Source: Halieaceae bacterium MED-G27
GTDB lineage: Bacteria; Pseudomonadota; Gammaproteobacteria; Pseudomonadales; Halieaceae
Reading direction: 5' to 3'
NCBI GenBank assembly: GCA_002456975.1
Contig: NTKA01000007.1
Coordinates: 1 to 61,049 of the forward strand
DNA: 61,049 nt
Shown here one piece after another: positions 59,883 through 61,049 of this stretch (its first letter is position 1; every line of letters starts with the position of its first letter). A program made the translations under genes and the position numbers. The notes under the pieces were generated by a model. It was not told where the DNA came from. It saw nothing but the letters and a program-made list of their open reading frames with translations, and did no database searches.

Positions 59883-61049
59883 CTAAAGTGCTGAATTAAG
59901 GATGGGTAACAAGAGACGGATAATCGACCGCGGCACAAATGGGGTCGAATCGGCATTCGCTGGATCGGTTCCATCCGCTAATTCTTCCTCGTCGGTATAG
60001 CCATCGTTATCGTCATCATCATCCAGAGTCAGAGTAGATTCAGAGATCAGGATGTCATCAACACCTTCATTCCAATCGTCAGGCATACCATCACCATCGG
60101 TATCAACCGAGGCCGCAGGATCATTCGGGAACGCATCCTCGCTGTCCGGAATACCGTCGTCATCTGCATCGGGCGGCCCAAATGAGACCACTTCAATGTT
60201 CTCCACCATGACCGGCTGATCACGCTCAACGATGTACATCAAGAACGAGTTGTACTCCTGATCCGGATCTTGCGCCGGAACCTCCAGCGTGTAATCCGTC
60301 AGCTCACCAGAAACCAATGCCGTCGACGTATCAAAGGAAGGATTGTTATTCGGATAAGGATTCGCCTCGAACTTAAAGTAAACTTGGGTCGAGCCACCCT
60401 CTGGAGGTGTACCCGCCTTGAATCGGACTTCACCACCGTTCGGGAAACTCAATGGATAGAGCGCCGTATTGGTATTTGCAACACCCGCCCAAGCCGCTGC
60501 TCCCGTTGGGAACTCGAAGGTATCACCTTCCGCGATAAATCCATCGAACACGCCATCCATCACTGCAAACTTCGGATTTGGTGCAGGCTGCACACGCACA
60601 TCGGTGATCGTTACCGTCACATCACGTGTGTCGATGTACATGATGAACGACTCGAAGCTGTTCGTACCTTGAGGCTCAAACTCCACCTGATACATCATCG
60701 GGTCAGCCCCCTCGATGGTGACAACTTCGGTGTTGAATGACGGCTCCGTATCGGGGCTTGGCTTCTTCTCAAAGCGGAATTGAACCTCTGCGGTACCTCC
60801 ATCTGCCACTGATCCCATGAAGGTAATACTGCCTCCAAACTCGAAGACTAGTGGATATAGATCAGTGTTGAGGTTCGCAAAACCAGCCCACGACTCAGAC
60901 CCTGACGGTACTGTGAACGTGTTGTCAGCACCCGCTTGCGCACCACCAAACACACCAGTGAAGTCAGCAACCGGTGGCCCCATAGGTCCGCCACTAGGTG
61001 TCGACGGATCATCATCCAACATCAACTCAGACGCATCGATCTGCTCCTG
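59883..61049 (-). CDS. Secreted protein with two beta-sandwich modules and thrombospondin-3 calcium repeats (5' end outside window)
   Basis: The frame is open to the window edge, so the start lies outside; 388 residues are visible and the TTG at 61025 is not the start. Two repeated modules of about 125 residues (visible residues 27-160 and 161-290) share WAGFANLNT / WAGVANTNT, DLYPL / ALYPL and (E/Q)V-F-F(R/K)FE segments. A calcium-binding tail follows, DADDDGIPDSEDAFPNDP, then DTDGDGMPDDWNEGVDD and DDDNDGYTDEEELADGTDP. The modules resemble those accompanying secreted marine glucanases, but no catalytic domain is visible in this part. A strong terminator follows. Confidence 0.85.
   Translation of the reverse strand, partial: QEQIDASELMLDDDPSTPSGGPMGPPVADFTGVFGGAQAGADNTFTVPSGSESWAGFANLNTDLYPLVFEFGGSITFMGSVADGGTAEVQFRFEKKPSPDTEPSFNTEVVTIEGADPMMYQVEFEPQGTNSFESFIMYIDTRDVTVTITDVRVQPAPNPKFAVMDGVFDGFIAEGDTFEFPTGAAAWAGVANTNTALYPLSFPNGGEVRFKAGTPPEGGSTQVYFKFEANPYPNNNPSFDTSTALVSGELTDYTLEVPAQDPDQEYNSFLMYIVERDQPVMVENIEVVSFGPPDADDDGIPDSEDAFPNDPAASVDTDGDGMPDDWNEGVDDILISESTLTLDDDDDNDGYTDEEELADGTDPANADSTPFVPRSIIRLLLPILNSAL

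Noticed and set aside
61023-61025. TTG at 61025 as the start of the last gene
   Set aside because: The frame continues to the window edge, so the start lies outside.

Overview
The window is a stretch of core chromosome from a gammaproteobacterium, most likely a marine, free-living, aerobic member of the Pseudomonadales/Cellvibrionales-type lineages (inference). Evidence: hslO-pckA, trxA-rho-ubiD, hemC-hemD-hemX-hemY opposite argH, cyaY opposite lptM-lysA-dapF-DUF484-xerC-yigB, and porin-glnK-amtB next to ubiK-comM are all gammaproteobacterial gene orders. DUF3080, DUF3187 and a thrombospondin-3 protein are typical of marine members. Genes are tightly packed, often with 4-base start/stop overlaps. 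I see no tRNA, rRNA, insertion sequence, prophage or CRISPR array.

Layout. 1-4 kb: class Ia ribonucleotide reductase (nrdA cut by the window start, nrdB), ending in a strong terminator. 4-7.4 kb (minus): acyltransferase and DinG helicase. 7.5-10.7 kb: small membrane protein, rpsT (TTG start), hslO, pckA. 10.8-15.1 kb (minus): RND pump and its adaptor. 15.3-17.6 kb: peroxiredoxin and a DASS transporter. 17.6-21 kb: moaA, a MoxR ATPase and a CoxE-like VWA protein. 21-25.4 kb: pilU opposite gshA, FKBP lipoprotein, DUF2390, GIY-YIG protein. 25.5-29.3 kb: trxA, rho, ubiD. 29.3-34.3 kb: hemCDXY (minus) and argH.

34.4-40.3 kb: DUF3187 protein and cyaY (minus); lptM-lysA-dapF-DUF484-xerC-yigB (plus), driven by an extended -10 promoter. 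40.3-45.9 kb is a nitrogen/peroxide block on the minus strand: one P-II gene, a catalase-peroxidase with a signal peptide, and a porin-glnK-amtB operon with a near-consensus NtrC site upstream. 45.9-48 kb: ubiK, then comM, which carries two in-frame nonsense codons and a 15-bp tandem repeat but no frameshift. 48-53.5 kb: cytochrome c, GST-like protein, DUF3080 lipoprotein, the agmatine-to-putrescine pair aguB-aguA, a divergent GTP cyclohydrolase II homologue and DUF6482. 53.7-58.8 kb: a compact run of cho, an atypical photolyase/cryptochrome, an AsmA-like protein and selO. 58.8 kb to the end (minus): a DUF1295 membrane protein and the C-terminal part of a secreted repeat protein.

Most of the window is housekeeping. 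The points that deserve a second look are the doubly interrupted comM, the exported KatG with nested dyads upstream, the NtrC-controlled operon and second P-II, the moaA-MoxR-VWA run, the photolyase with substituted flavin-pocket motif coupled to Cho, and the divergent GTP cyclohydrolase II homologue.
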